From Dietzia sp. B32 (GTDB lineage Bacteria; Actinomycetota; Actinomycetes; Mycobacteriales; Mycobacteriaceae), in assembly GCF_024732245.1 (NCBI RefSeq), contig NZ_CP093845.1, forward strand, positions 1,426,001 through 1,490,000: a stretch of 64,000 nucleotides of DNA. Direction: 5' to 3'. Of this stretch, positions 9,682-18,360 are shown in pieces (position 1 is the first letter of the stretch; every line of letters starts with the position of its first letter). The notes beneath the pieces were generated by a model that was not told where the DNA came from, made no database searches, and saw only the letters and a program-made list of their open reading frames with translations. The translations under genes and the position numbers were made by a program.

Positions 9682-10497
9682 CTAGTGGGAGTGGGTGTAG
9701 ACGGTGCCGTCGGCGGCGACGTGCGAGTGGGCGTAACCGTGGCCGTCCTCGGCGTCGAGGGCGGCATCGATGCCGTCGTCGCCGTGGTCGAGCCGGTGCA
9801 CGGCCGCGCGGACGCGGGTGTCGATCACGCTGCGCAGCGCGGCCGGGCCGAACAGGTACTCGCCCTCGCCGGGCAGCTCGAGGCCGGTGACCGGCGCGGG
9901 GGCGAGGGTCGCCGAGACCAGCACCGGCCGTCGGCCGCCGAGGGCGCGGACGCGCTCGAGCCCCTCGGGAAGGTCGGGGTCGGGTTCGTCGCCGCCGTGG
10001 AACGCCACCTCGACCAGGCCGGGCTGCCCGTACTGCCGCGCGAGCCGGGCGAGGCGGTACATCTCGGCGTCGGCGAACGGGTCGATCGCGCGGCTCACCA
10101 GAAGCGCCGAGCACACCGCGCCGTGCTTCCGGATCACCGCGCGCAGTCGGGTGACGAGCATGGTCGCGTCGCCGAGCGGCGCGGCCAACGCCACGCGTCC
10201 TGGGGCGAGCCGCGCGCGGTCGGTACTGCCCCGGACGTCGCGCAACGTCCGGGAGCAGTCGGCGACCATCGCGGGCGCGCGGCCCAACGTCATGGGGACG
10301 ACGACGACGACGACACCGGCACCCACTCCTGCCGTATCCGGTCCCCCGGGCCTTCGCGCCTGCTCTTCCACCAGGTCGGCCAGGTCGCGGCCCGGCCGTG
10401 CGGCGGGGATGCCCAGGTCCGGCATCTTCTCGGACTCCGGGCCCAGCGCGAGGACGATCCGGGCGGTCTCCGGGTCGGTGTGCTCGTGGCCACTCAC
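9682..10497 (-). CDS. CbiX/sirohydrochlorin-chelatase-like protein with His-rich tail, candidate urease nickel chaperone
   Basis: A 271-residue protein between ureA and ureBC. Its central part ([20 protein letters not shown], then [28 protein letters not shown]) matches the pattern of class II chelatases of the CbiX/SirB/CfbA type, which bind Co or Ni. The first repeat lacks the usual His ([11 protein letters not shown] instead of a GHG-like motif). The last 41 residues hold seven His, ending [16 protein letters not shown], reminiscent of UreE His tails. The GTG start overlaps the ureA stop as GTGA. No ureE is visible in the window. A nickel-delivery role is my inference from position and tail; the fold call is from pattern only. 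Confidence 0.7.
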   Translation of the reverse strand: MSGHEHTDPETARIVLALGPESEKMPDLGIPAARPGRDLADLVEEQARRPGGPDTAGVGAGVVVVVVPMTLGRAPAMVADCSRTLRDVRGSTDRARLAPGRVALAAPLGDATMLVTRLRAVIRKHGAVCSALLVSRAIDPFADAEMYRLARLARQYGQPGLVEVAFHGGDEPDPDLPEGLERVRALGGRRPVLVSATLAPAPVTGLELPGEGEYLFGPAALRSVIDTRVRAAVHRLDHGDDGIDAALDAEDGHGYAHSHVAADGTVYTHSH

Positions 10498-10814
10498 GCG
10501 CTCTGCTCCACCGGCCCGATGGGGTCGTGCACGGTGACGAGCTTGGTCCCGTCGGGGAACGTGGCCTCGACTTGGATCATCGCCAGCCGCTCGACCACTC
10601 CGGCCATCACCCGGCCGGCGTCGAGAACCTGCCGGCCGAGGTCCATGCATTCGGCGACCGTGCGGCCGTCGCGCGCGTGCTCGACGATCTCCCACGAGAT
10701 GAGCGCGGTGGCCTCGGGGACGTTGAGCAGCACCCCACGCTCGAGCCTGCGACGCGCGACCTCGGCCGCGGTGAACAGGGTGAGCTTGTCCAACTCGCGG
10801 GGGGTGAGCTTCAT
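10494..10814 (-). CDS. ureA: Urease gamma subunit UreA
   Basis: A 106-residue urease gamma subunit starting [20 protein letters not shown]. The family block [24 protein letters not shown] and the C-terminal [18 protein letters not shown] are intact. Longer in-frame starts upstream run into intergenic hairpin sequence and are rejected. It is first in the unit and couples to the CbiX-like gene by GTGA. A GlnR-like box lies 63 bases upstream. Confidence 0.97.
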   Translation of the reverse strand: MKLTPRELDKLTLFTAAEVARRRLERGVLLNVPEATALISWEIVEHARDGRTVAECMDLGRQVLDAGRVMAGVVERLAMIQVEATFPDGTKLVTVHDPIGPVEQSA

Positions 10815-10876
10815 CCTGGGGTCCTCTCGTGCTCGGGCGGCGACGCGTCGACGTTTCTGAACGCTAGCGACGTTGT

Positions 10877-10892
10877 GTGTCGGCAGTGTTAC
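10877..10892 (-). promoter_or_regulatory. GlnR-like box upstream of ureA
   Basis: Plus-strand GTGTC-n6-GTTAC, read toward ureA as GTAAC-n6-GACAC. The same 5-mers and spacing recur at 39322-39337 in front of the nickel-type transporter, in that gene's own orientation. Confidence 0.55.
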
Positions 10893-10975
10893 TTGGTTCC
10901 GGCCCGGGCCTTCCTCCCGCCGCACCCCCGCCGCGCCCGCGCTGCGCCCTCGCTGCGCCCTCGCTGCGCGAGCCC

Positions 10976-11022
10976 CTGACCTGCGGTGCCCTGCGGGAGG
11001 CGTGCAGGGCACCGCAGGTCAG
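10976..11022. repeat. Intergenic hairpin (copy 2), perfect 19-bp arms, in a divergent promoter region
   Basis: Left arm 10976-10994 (CTGACCTGCGGTGCCCTGC) and right arm 11004-11022 are perfectly complementary, with a 9-base loop. It lies between the divergent ureA and uraD starts, so it cannot serve as a terminator for either gene. A short direct repeat of GCGCCCTCGCT lies just before it (about 10940-10968). Confidence 0.7.
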
Positions 11023-11104
11023 GGCGCCGGGGCCGATTGTTACGCCGTGTTACGACTGCCGCGTCGGCGGTGTTCCGGGCCCCTGCCGCTGCGATGATGA
11101 GCCC

Positions 11105-11683
11105 GTGCCCGAGACCACCACACCCCCCGTTTGCTCTCGTTCCGCCGAGACCGTCGATCCCGCCGTGGTCGGGTTCGACGCCGCGCCCACGAACGAGCTG
11201 ATGCCGGTCCTCACCGAACTCTCCGGGTCGAAGGCCTGGGCGCGAGCGGTGCTGGAGGGGCGGCCGTACTGCTCCCGCGACGCGCTGCACGCCGCGGCCC
11301 GGCAGGTGCTCGACAAGCAGGGCGACGCCGAGGTGCTGGCCGCGGTCGACGCGCACCCGCCGATCGGCGCGGGCTCAGGCGGCGGCGCGGGCACGGGCGC
11401 GCCCCGGGAGGTCGGGCAGGCCTCCGCTCGGGAGCAGAGCGCAGCCGCCACCGCGGATGCCGAACTCGCACGCCGGCTCGCCGAAGGGCAGAGTCGGCAC
11501 GCCGAGCACTTCGGCCACGCGTTCCTCGTGTGCGCGACCGGGCTGACCGCGCAGGACATCGTGGCCGAACTCGACCGGAGAATCGACCTCACCGCAGCGG
11601 AGGAGCTCGCCACCACCCGCGAGCACCTGGCCGCCATCAACGCCCTGCGGCTGGACCGATTGCTCGACACCGGAGCCCTCTGA
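11105..11683 (+). CDS. uraD: OHCU decarboxylase (2-oxo-4-hydroxy-4-carboxy-5-ureidoimidazoline decarboxylase)
   Basis: A 192-residue enzyme that decarboxylates OHCU to S-allantoin in urate breakdown. The motif HPPIG (canonical HPRIG region), the block HFGHAFLVCATG and the C-terminal RLDRLL helix fit the family. The first ~20 residues are variable. The GTG start at 11105 is the likeliest; longer frames upstream translate the hairpin. It overlaps uraH by one base (TGATG). It is one of the few plus-strand genes in this cluster and diverges from ureA. Two GTTAC sequences ten bases apart (11039, 11049) lie upstream but do not show the six-base spacer. Confidence 0.88.
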   Translation: MPETTTPPVCSRSAETVDPAVVGFDAAPTNELMPVLTELSGSKAWARAVLEGRPYCSRDALHAAARQVLDKQGDAEVLAAVDAHPPIGAGSGGGAGTGAPREVGQASAREQSAAATADAELARRLAEGQSRHAEHFGHAFLVCATGLTAQDIVAELDRRIDLTAAEELATTREHLAAINALRLDRLLDTGAL

Positions 11684-12006
11684 TGTCGCTCAGCACCCAC
11701 GCCCTGGACACCGCCACCGGCACCCCGGCGGTCGGCCTGGGCTACCGCCTCACCGACTCCGCCGGCACCGAACTCGCTTCCGGGATCACCGACGCCGACG
11801 GCCGGGGACCCGATCTGGCGCGAGTGGAGATCGGGGCCGGCGTGTACCGCTTGGCCTTCGACACCGGCGGCTACCACCGGGCCGCCGGAGTGGCCGGCTT
11901 CTACCCGGAGGCGGTGGTGTGCTTCGAGGTGACGGACCCGGCCGCCCACCACCACGTGCCGCTGATCCTGTCGCCGTTCGGGTACAGCACCTACCGCGGA
12001 TCCTGA
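11683..12006 (+). CDS. uraH: 5-hydroxyisourate hydrolase (transthyretin-like)
   Basis: A 107-residue transthyretin-related hydrolase that opens 5-hydroxyisourate to OHCU. It carries the N-terminal STHALDTATGTPA block and the diagnostic C-terminal tetrapeptide YRGS. Length is normal for the cytosolic family. The start codon overlaps the uraD stop, so the two consecutive steps of urate ring opening are made together. A separate urate oxidase is not visible next to it. Confidence 0.95.
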   Translation: MSLSTHALDTATGTPAVGLGYRLTDSAGTELASGITDADGRGPDLARVEIGAGVYRLAFDTGGYHRAAGVAGFYPEAVVCFEVTDPAAHHHVPLILSPFGYSTYRGS

Positions 12007-12027
12007 GGCGCAGGACTCCCCGACGCT

Positions 12028-12074
12028 CTGACCTGCGGCGCCCTGCTCCGGCCCAGCAGGGCACCCCAGGTCAG
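12028..12074. terminator. Intergenic hairpin (copy 3) between convergent genes
   Basis: Arms 12028-12046 and 12056-12074, 19 bases with two mismatches. The right arm is GCAGGGCACCCCAGGTCAG. It sits between the uraH stop (plus) and the amidohydrolase stop (minus), so it could end both transcripts. A 10-base direct repeat (GTCAGCGCCG) follows toward 12090. Confidence 0.6.
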
Positions 12075-12090
12075 CGCCGGTCAGCGCCGG

Positions 12091-13413
12091 TCAGCGTCCG
12101 ATACCCCGCCGGGCGCACTGCTCTCGTAGCTCCGCGGCCAGGGCCCGCTCGTCGGCGGTGACGAGCTCGAAGTCCCGCACCACCACGCGGCCGCCCACCA
12201 CCACGTGGCGGGGCCGGCGCCCGGGACAGGCCCACAGCAGCCCTCGGATCGGGTCCGCGACCCCGGCGTCGGCGACCCCGGAGACGTCCCACACCACCAG
12301 GTCCGCGGCAGACCCCGGCGCGAGCCGGCCCAACTCGGGGCGCCCCAGCCCGTCGGCGCCGCCGGCGGTGATCATCTCCAGCACCTCGAGCGCGTCCAGT
12401 GGTCGCCCGGCGAGCGGGGCGACCTGCATCGCCAGGCGCGCATCGGCCAGGAGGTGTCCGGCGTCGTTGCTGCCACCGCCCGAGGTTCCGAGCCCCATGG
12501 CCACTCCGGAGTCGCGCAGTCGGGCCACCGGCGCCACTCCCCACCCCATCGGAAGATCGCAGGCGGGGGCGTGGGTCGCGGAGACCCCGCTGCCGGCGAT
12601 CAGCGCGATCTCGGGGTCCGTGACGTCGCAGAGGTGGGCGAGGGTGACGTCCGGCTCGAGCCAGCCCCACTCCTCCAGCAGATCCAGGGGTCGACGTCCG
12701 TACAGCTCGGCGGCGCGGGCCACGTCGACCTGCTCGTTGGCCTGGGTACGCCGGCGGAGCCCGAGCCGGCGCGCGACCTCCCCCAGGGCGGCGAAGGTGG
12801 CGGGCCCGTCCGCGTGCACTCCCGACGGCCCCACGGCCAACTGCCGCATCCCGTCGACGGTGACGCCGCCGGTCGCGCCGGGCAGGTGCGCAGCGTGGAT
12901 CGCCTCGACCGACGCCGCCGCGGCATCCGGGTCGTCACCGGCGGTGCCGCGGACGAAGGCCAGTCGCGATCCGAGTATCTGCGCGCCGGCGTACGCAGCA
13001 CCGGCGATCTGCACGGGGTCCGCGCCCGTCGGCCACGTGAGGTGGTGGTCGGCCACGGTGGTGACGCCGCACAGCAACGACTCGGCCAGCGCCACGCGGG
13101 CGGACAGTTCGACCAGCTCAGGGTCGACCCGCGCGGCGACGTAGGCCTCACGCATCCGGGCCAGCCACCCGGCCATCTCCACGCTGCGGGTACCGGGCAG
13201 GGTGCGGAACGCGCTCTGCAGTAGGTGATGGTGGGCGTTGACCAGGCCCGGGGTGACGACGCCGCCGCCGGCGTCGAGGGTCTCGACCACAGCATCGTCC
13301 GGCGCCGCGGCGATCCGCCCGTCCACGCACTCCACCGTGGCGGAGCCCGCCGACTCGAGCCCCGGCGACCAGACCGCCGAGGCACCGGTCACCCGCAACA
13401 CCCGCGCGCTCAT
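12091..13413 (-). CDS. Amidohydrolase-family protein with substituted metal ligands
   Basis: A 440-residue member of the 8-oxoguanine / hydroxyatrazine deaminase branch of the amidohydrolase superfamily. The beta-1 metal motif VNAHHHLLQ and the AHLCDV histidine are present. The expected HxxE (HTHLAE) is instead TQANEQ, and the catalytic Asp of the G-T-D-G motif is Ser (GLGTSGGGSND). Both substitutions are clear in the DNA. The gene is otherwise intact and is last in the XDH unit, overlapping the XDH gene by ATGA. It may be a non-hydrolytic or altered-specificity paralogue of the deaminase at 16954-18360. Activity cannot be predicted. Confidence 0.85.
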   Translation of the reverse strand: MSARVLRVTGASAVWSPGLESAGSATVECVDGRIAAAPDDAVVETLDAGGGVVTPGLVNAHHHLLQSAFRTLPGTRSVEMAGWLARMREAYVAARVDPELVELSARVALAESLLCGVTTVADHHLTWPTGADPVQIAGAAYAGAQILGSRLAFVRGTAGDDPDAAAASVEAIHAAHLPGATGGVTVDGMRQLAVGPSGVHADGPATFAALGEVARRLGLRRRTQANEQVDVARAAELYGRRPLDLLEEWGWLEPDVTLAHLCDVTDPEIALIAGSGVSATHAPACDLPMGWGVAPVARLRDSGVAMGLGTSGGGSNDAGHLLADARLAMQVAPLAGRPLDALEVLEMITAGGADGLGRPELGRLAPGSAADLVVWDVSGVADAGVADPIRGLLWACPGRRPRHVVVGGRVVVRDFELVTADERALAAELREQCARRGIGR

Positions 13414-16085
13414 GCCCGGCCGCCGATCGACACGGCGGCGGACGGGGTCCGGCTCGTCGCCGCGGGAGCCCGGCCGTCGCGCGGTGCGAACGACCTGATC
13501 CACACCAGGTCCGGGGTCAGGGGGATGAGGTCCTGCCGCACCCCGGTGGCCCGCCGGACGGCGATCCCCACGGCCGCGGCGACCGGACAGTACGGGGCCT
13601 CGGACATGGACTTGGCGCCCAGGACGCCCTCGGGCTCGACGGTGTCGGCGAAGAACACCTCGGTGCGCGGGACGTCGCCCATGCGGGGTGGGTGGTAGTG
13701 CCGCAGTGTCGCGTTGGTGACCGCGCCGGTCTCGTCGAGCATCACTTGCTCGTACAGTGCCGCGCCGAGCGCCTGGGCGACCCCGCCCTCCACCTGCCCT
13801 CTCAGCTGCTGCGGGTTGAGGACCCGCCCGGCGTCCACGGCGTGGACACTGTGCAGTACCTTCACCGTCCCGGTGTCGGGACACACGGCCACGCGTACGC
13901 CCTGGACGGTGAACGCGGCCTGCCGCCCCAGCCCGTCGGCGCACCCCTCGGCGGACACGGGCAGGTGGGCCCCGGCGCGGAGCAGCTCGGCGACCCGGGT
14001 GGCCGCGCGGTACAGGGCGCGCCCACCCACCACGGTGCCGGCGGAGCCGAACGCGCCCGTGTCGTGGGTGAGCAGGGCGGTGTCGGAGGCGTGCAGCACC
14101 ACCGAGTCGGACGGCACGCCCAGCGCCTCGGCGACGATCTGGGTGTGCACGGTCGCGGTCCCGTTGCCGAACTCGGCCGTGCCCACGTAGGCGTGCACGG
14201 TGCCGTCGGCGGTGATCTCGACGCGGGCCGAACCGTGGTGACCCCCGGGCGGATTGGTGGCGATCATGCACAGCGCGACCCCGGTCCCCTCCGCCCACCC
14301 GGGCGGCGCGGTCTCCCCGCGACCGGAGGCCAGGGCCCCTGCCACCAGGTCCAGGCAGTGGTCGAGTCCGTAGGAGGACAGGCTCAGCTCGTCGTCGTCG
14401 CCAGCGGAGCTCACCAACGCGTCACCCGGGCGCACCACGTTGCGCCGCCGCAGCTCCACGGGGTCCAGCCCGGCGGCGTCGGCGAGTTCGTCCAGCGCGC
14501 TCTCCAGGGCGAACCCCACCTCCCCCAGCCCGTACCCGCGGAACGCCCCCGACGGCACGGTGGTCGTGTAGACGGCCTCGGCGGTCACCCGCTTGGCCGG
14601 GCATCGGTACAGCTCCACCGACTCGGTGACGGAGTGGAACATCACACCCGCCGAGTGGCCCCCGTACGCGCCGGCGTCGGACAGCACGTCCAGTTCGAGA
14701 GCGGTGAGCCGGCCGTCGTCGTCGCAGGCCACGGTGACGGTGGTGCGGTACGGGTGACGCACGGTGGCGGAGGTGAACTGCTCGGCGCGCGAGTACTCCC
14801 ACACCACGTCACGGCCGGTGCTCAGAGCGGCGAGCACGGCCAGGTCCTCCACGATCATCTCCTGCTTGGCGCCGAACCCGCCGCCCACGCGCGCGGCGTG
14901 GACGCGCAGGTCATCGCGGTCCAGGCCGAAGATCCACGCCAACTCGTCACGCACGAGGAACGGCACCTGGGTGGAGGACCGGATGTCGAGTGACCCGCCG
15001 ACCCGGGGCCCGCCGTCGACGTGCCGCACGATCACCGCGTGGGTCTCCAGGTGCGTGTGCTGGACCCGCGAGGTGCTCCAGGTGCCAGTCACCGTGTGCG
15101 CTGCACGGGCGATCCCGGCGTCGACGTCGCCCACCTCACCGGACCAGTCGGCCACCACGTTGCGGGCGGGGTCGGCGATCCGGGAGTCCGGTCCCTTGTC
15201 GCCGTGGATCGCGGGCGCTCCGGGGGCGCGCGCGGCCTCGGGACCGAGGACCGACGGCAACACCTCGTAGCGCACCTCGATCAGCTGGCAGGCCCACCGG
15301 GCGAGTGCCTCCGACTCGGCCACCACCGCCGCCACGCGCTGACCGTGGTAGCGCACGACCGGGTCGAGCACGCGGGTGTCGTCGGGGTCGTCGGTCCGCC
15401 GCTGGTGGCGGGCGGTGGAGAACAGGACGTCGGGGTCGTCGTGGTGGGTGAGCACCGCGACCACACCGTCCATCGCGAGCGCGCGGGAGGCGTCGATCGA
15501 CACGATGCGGGCGTGCGCGTGCGGGGAGCGCAGCACCGCGAGATGCGCGCAGCCCGTCACGTCGGTGTCCAGGGTGAAGGGCTCCGCGCCGCGCACCACG
15601 CGCTCGGTGGCCGGCGCGGCGACCGGGCTCCCGATCCCCCCGGCGGCGCACGCGTTGTGGGCGCCGTCGAGGGCGTCGGAGATCGCCCGGTAGCCCGTGC
15701 AGCGGCACAGGTTGCCCTTCATGGCGGCGATCCTCGGCGCGGGGCCGCCGTCCCGGGCGCACGGCGCGTGCCCCAGCCCGGTGACCGTGGTGACCATCCC
15801 CGCCGTGCAGAACCCGCACTGGAAGCCGGCGGCGCGGGCGAACGCGGCCGGCACCTCGTCGGGGACCCCGGCGGCCGTGCGGACGTCGGCGCCCTCTGCG
15901 CGGTGCGCGGGCAGCACGCAGGAATGGGTGGGCACGCCGTCGACCAGCACGGAACACGCGCCGCAGTCGCCGGTGTCGCAGCCCTTCTTCACCGCGTGCA
16001 CCCCCGACTCGCGCAGCAGCGTCCGCAGGCACTGCCCGGGGCGCGGGTCGGTCTCCAGCGCCCGTCCGTCGACGGTGATCAGCAT
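13410..16085 (-). CDS. Xanthine dehydrogenase-type Fe-S plus molybdopterin subunit (fused)
   Basis: An 891-residue molybdenum hydroxylase. Residues 1-155 carry two [2Fe-2S] sites (KKGCDTGDCGACSV; QCGFCTAG ... GNLCRCTGYR). The rest is the molybdopterin domain with VGGGFGAKQE, AFRGYG, GTAEFGNG, AFGSAG and KSMSEAP, whose Glu is the likely catalytic base. FAD is on a separate gene upstream, which overlaps by 7 bases. Purine hydroxylation (hypoxanthine/xanthine to urate) is the likely role given uraD, uraH and two deaminases nearby. Other N-heterocycles are possible. Maturation would use the XdhC-like protein at 37850. Confidence 0.9.
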   Translation of the reverse strand: MLITVDGRALETDPRPGQCLRTLLRESGVHAVKKGCDTGDCGACSVLVDGVPTHSCVLPAHRAEGADVRTAAGVPDEVPAAFARAAGFQCGFCTAGMVTTVTGLGHAPCARDGGPAPRIAAMKGNLCRCTGYRAISDALDGAHNACAAGGIGSPVAAPATERVVRGAEPFTLDTDVTGCAHLAVLRSPHAHARIVSIDASRALAMDGVVAVLTHHDDPDVLFSTARHQRRTDDPDDTRVLDPVVRYHGQRVAAVVAESEALARWACQLIEVRYEVLPSVLGPEAARAPGAPAIHGDKGPDSRIADPARNVVADWSGEVGDVDAGIARAAHTVTGTWSTSRVQHTHLETHAVIVRHVDGGPRVGGSLDIRSSTQVPFLVRDELAWIFGLDRDDLRVHAARVGGGFGAKQEMIVEDLAVLAALSTGRDVVWEYSRAEQFTSATVRHPYRTTVTVACDDDGRLTALELDVLSDAGAYGGHSAGVMFHSVTESVELYRCPAKRVTAEAVYTTTVPSGAFRGYGLGEVGFALESALDELADAAGLDPVELRRRNVVRPGDALVSSAGDDDELSLSSYGLDHCLDLVAGALASGRGETAPPGWAEGTGVALCMIATNPPGGHHGSARVEITADGTVHAYVGTAEFGNGTATVHTQIVAEALGVPSDSVVLHASDTALLTHDTGAFGSAGTVVGGRALYRAATRVAELLRAGAHLPVSAEGCADGLGRQAAFTVQGVRVAVCPDTGTVKVLHSVHAVDAGRVLNPQQLRGQVEGGVAQALGAALYEQVMLDETGAVTNATLRHYHPPRMGDVPRTEVFFADTVEPEGVLGAKSMSEAPYCPVAAAVGIAVRRATGVRQDLIPLTPDLVWIRSFAPRDGRAPAATSRTPSAAVSIGGRA

Positions 16086-16957
16086 GGTGCCTCCCGGTAC
16101 GTGGGGTGGGTGAGTTCGGCGACGACGGCGGGGGCCGCGATCCCCGCCACGTGACGCCGCCAGCTCGGATCGCCCTGGGGGTCGTCGTGCCAGTGGGGCA
16201 GGTCGCGCACGGCGGCCGCGGCCTCGTCGGCGGTGGGGGGCCGGTCCCAGACGAGCACCTGCGGGGCCGGGACGGCGGCGGTCACGACGAGCGTGCAGCG
16301 GCCGCCGGGGTCCAGTCGCCCGGTGACCAGGGAGCCGGAGCGGCCGCTGGGCACCAGCGAGTGCCGCCGGACCGCGTAACGCGCCCGGCTCGCCGACGCG
16401 GGGATGACGAGCGCGCGCAGGATCTCGCCCGGGGCCAGACAGGTGAGGCCCGGGCCCACCACCACCTCGGCGGCGGGGACGGTGCGGGTGCCGCCGCCCG
16501 GGGTCCAGATCTCGGCGGTCGCGTCGAGCGTGCAGGCCGCGGCGGTCCCGGCGCCGGCGGGCAGGGCTGCGCAGAGGTTGCCTCCCCAGGTGCCGCGGCC
16601 CCAGATCTTCCACGAGGCGAGCAGGCAGGAGAACGCGTCGTGGAGGAACGGTCGCAGGGGCGCGGTGAGCTGGTGGTCCAACACGGTCCGCAGCGTGGCC
16701 GTGGCGGCCACGCGCAGTCCTCCGTCGGGCAATGGTTCGACGTCGGGCCAGCGCAGGTCGAGCAGATCCACCAGCGCGGTGACCGGGGTGGTCTCCCCCG
16801 GCGGGGCCGCGGCGCCGGCCGGGTGCAGGTGCGCCTCCCCGTGCAGGGCGGTCCCACCGGCCAGGGCCGTGGCGCCGGCGAGCAGGGCCGCGTGCGCCTC
16901 GTCCCGGCTGCGCGGCCGGTGAAGTGCGGTGACGCTGACCAGGTCCACCGCCCTCAC
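16079..16957 (-). CDS. Xanthine dehydrogenase-type FAD-binding subunit
   Basis: A 292-residue FAD subunit of the molybdenum hydroxylase (CoxM/XdhB family). The FAD-binding region GRGTWGGNLCAALPAGAGTAAACTL aligns with the usual T-x-GGN motif, and a first motif LAGATALAGGTAL is near residue 25. The GTG start is set by GTGA with the preceding deaminase gene. It feeds electrons from the Fe-S/Mo subunit to NAD or another acceptor. Its domain order (FAD alone, Fe-S and Mo fused) differs from the common bacterial XdhA/XdhB split. Confidence 0.88.
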   Translation of the reverse strand: MRAVDLVSVTALHRPRSRDEAHAALLAGATALAGGTALHGEAHLHPAGAAAPPGETTPVTALVDLLDLRWPDVEPLPDGGLRVAATATLRTVLDHQLTAPLRPFLHDAFSCLLASWKIWGRGTWGGNLCAALPAGAGTAAACTLDATAEIWTPGGGTRTVPAAEVVVGPGLTCLAPGEILRALVIPASASRARYAVRRHSLVPSGRSGSLVTGRLDPGGRCTLVVTAAVPAPQVLVWDRPPTADEAAAAVRDLPHWHDDPQGDPSWRRHVAGIAAPAVVAELTHPTYREAPC

Positions 16958-18360
16958 CCCGCCCGGGCGAGCAGCCGGCGGCGGGCGGCCACCACGTCGC
17001 GGGCCACGGCGTCGGTGTCCACGGTGAGCACGCGCCCGTCGGCCACCACCCGACGGCCCTGCACCCACACCCCGGCCATCGGCGGGCGGGACCCCAGGAC
17101 GAGCGCGGCCACCGGGTCATCGATCCCCGCGTGGGCCGGGGTGTCCAGGCGCCACAGTGCGACATCCGCCTGGTATCCGACGGCCAGCCGCCCGATCTCA
17201 CCCTCCCGCCCGAGCGCGCGGGCGCCGTCCACGGTGGCCATCCGCAGCGCCGTGCGCACGTCCATCGCCCGGGGGCCGCGGGTGGCGCGGGCCAGCAGGA
17301 GCGCGGTGTGCATCTCCTCCCACAGCACGCCCGACTCGTTGCTCGCCGAGCCGTCCACGCCCAGCCCGACCGGGATCCCCGCGGCGAGCATGTCCGGGAC
17401 GCGGGCGATTCCGGCGCCCAGGCGGCCGTTGGAGACGGGACAGTGCGCGGCCGCCATCCCGCCGGCGGCCATCGCGGCGATCGCCGGGTCGTCGAGGTGC
17501 ACGGTGTGGGCGAACCACACGTCCGGGCCCACCCAGCCCACCGTCTCCATGTACTCCATCGGTGTGCTGCCGAAGCGTTCGCGACAAAACTCCTCTTCGT
17601 CGTCGGTCTCGGCCAGATGGGTGTGCAGGCGTACGCCCCGCTCGCGGGCGAGATCGGCGCTGGTGCGCAGCAGGTCGCCGGTCACGGAGAACGGTGAGCA
17701 CGGCGCCACGGCTATGCGGCACATCGAGTCGGGGCCCGCGTCGTGGAACCGGTCGATCACGTCGGCGGTGCCGGCGAGGATCGCGTCGGTGCCCTCCACC
17801 ACCGAGTCCGGAGGCAGCCCGCCCGAGCTGCGGCCCAGATCCATTGACCCGCGACCGGGGTGGAAGCGCAGGCCCACGGCGGCGGCCGCTTCGATCTCGG
17901 CGGCGAACACGTCCCCGGCATCGGCAGGCACCACGTAGTGGTGGTCCGTGGTGGTGGTGCAGCCGCCCAGCGCCAGGTGCGCGAGCCCGCCCAGCGCGGC
18001 GGTGCGGACGTCGTCGGCGTCGATGCCCGCCCACACCGGGTACGAGGCCGTGAGCCACTCGAAGAGCGTCGCGTCGGCCGCGAGCCCCCGGGTGAGCCAC
18101 TGGTACAGGTGGTGATGGGTGTTGACCAGGCCCGGGGTGGCCAGACAACCCGTGCCGTCGACGCGCTCCGCGCCGGCCGGGATCCGCGCCGGATCGCACG
18201 GCCCCGCCCCCACCGCGGTGATCCGGCCGCCCTCGAGCAGCACGTGGCCGGTGGTGTACTCGGCACCGGCCCCGGCCCCGATCCCGACCCCGGCCCCGGC
18301 CCCGTCCATGGTCGCGACCGCGCAGTTCTCGATGAGCACCGCCGCCCCACCGGAGCTCAC
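16954..18360 (-). CDS. 8-oxoguanine deaminase-like amidohydrolase
   Basis: A 468-residue deaminase. The signature VNTHHHLYQWLTRGLAADA is characteristic of the Pa0142-type 8-oxoguanine/isoguanine deaminases. Other metal ligands are intact: HTHLAETDDE, FAHTVHLD and GLGVDGSASNE. The likely product from 8-oxoguanine is urate, which feeds uraH and uraD once oxidised. A Gly/Ala repeat (GAGAGVGIGAGAGA) sits near residue 22. The GTG start shares GTGA with the next gene. Guanine or other aminopurines remain possible substrates. Confidence 0.86.
   Translation of the reverse strand: MSSGGAAVLIENCAVATMDGAGAGVGIGAGAGAEYTTGHVLLEGGRITAVGAGPCDPARIPAGAERVDGTGCLATPGLVNTHHHLYQWLTRGLAADATLFEWLTASYPVWAGIDADDVRTAALGGLAHLALGGCTTTTDHHYVVPADAGDVFAAEIEAAAAVGLRFHPGRGSMDLGRSSGGLPPDSVVEGTDAILAGTADVIDRFHDAGPDSMCRIAVAPCSPFSVTGDLLRTSADLARERGVRLHTHLAETDDEEEFCRERFGSTPMEYMETVGWVGPDVWFAHTVHLDDPAIAAMAAGGMAAAHCPVSNGRLGAGIARVPDMLAAGIPVGLGVDGSASNESGVLWEEMHTALLLARATRGPRAMDVRTALRMATVDGARALGREGEIGRLAVGYQADVALWRLDTPAHAGIDDPVAALVLGSRPPMAGVWVQGRRVVADGRVLTVDTDAVARDVVAARRRLLARAG

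Noticed and set aside
7499-9685. Long plus-strand open frame opposite the urease fusion
   Set aside because: It mirrors the UreBC codons; the minus-strand product has every urease active-site residue, and the plus-strand product has no recognisable fold.
11039-11053. Two GTTAC sequences before uraD as a GlnR site
   Set aside because: They are ten, not eleven, bases apart, so the six-base spacer rule fails.
10877-11104. Longer start for uraD reading through the hairpin
   Set aside because: It would translate the palindrome arms and a GlnR-like box; the GTG at 11105 gives a normal-length protein.
16086-17201. N-terminal extension of the Fe-S/Mo subunit through the FAD and deaminase genes
   Set aside because: The extension translates the neighbouring genes in the wrong frame; the Fe-S domain begins properly at 16085.
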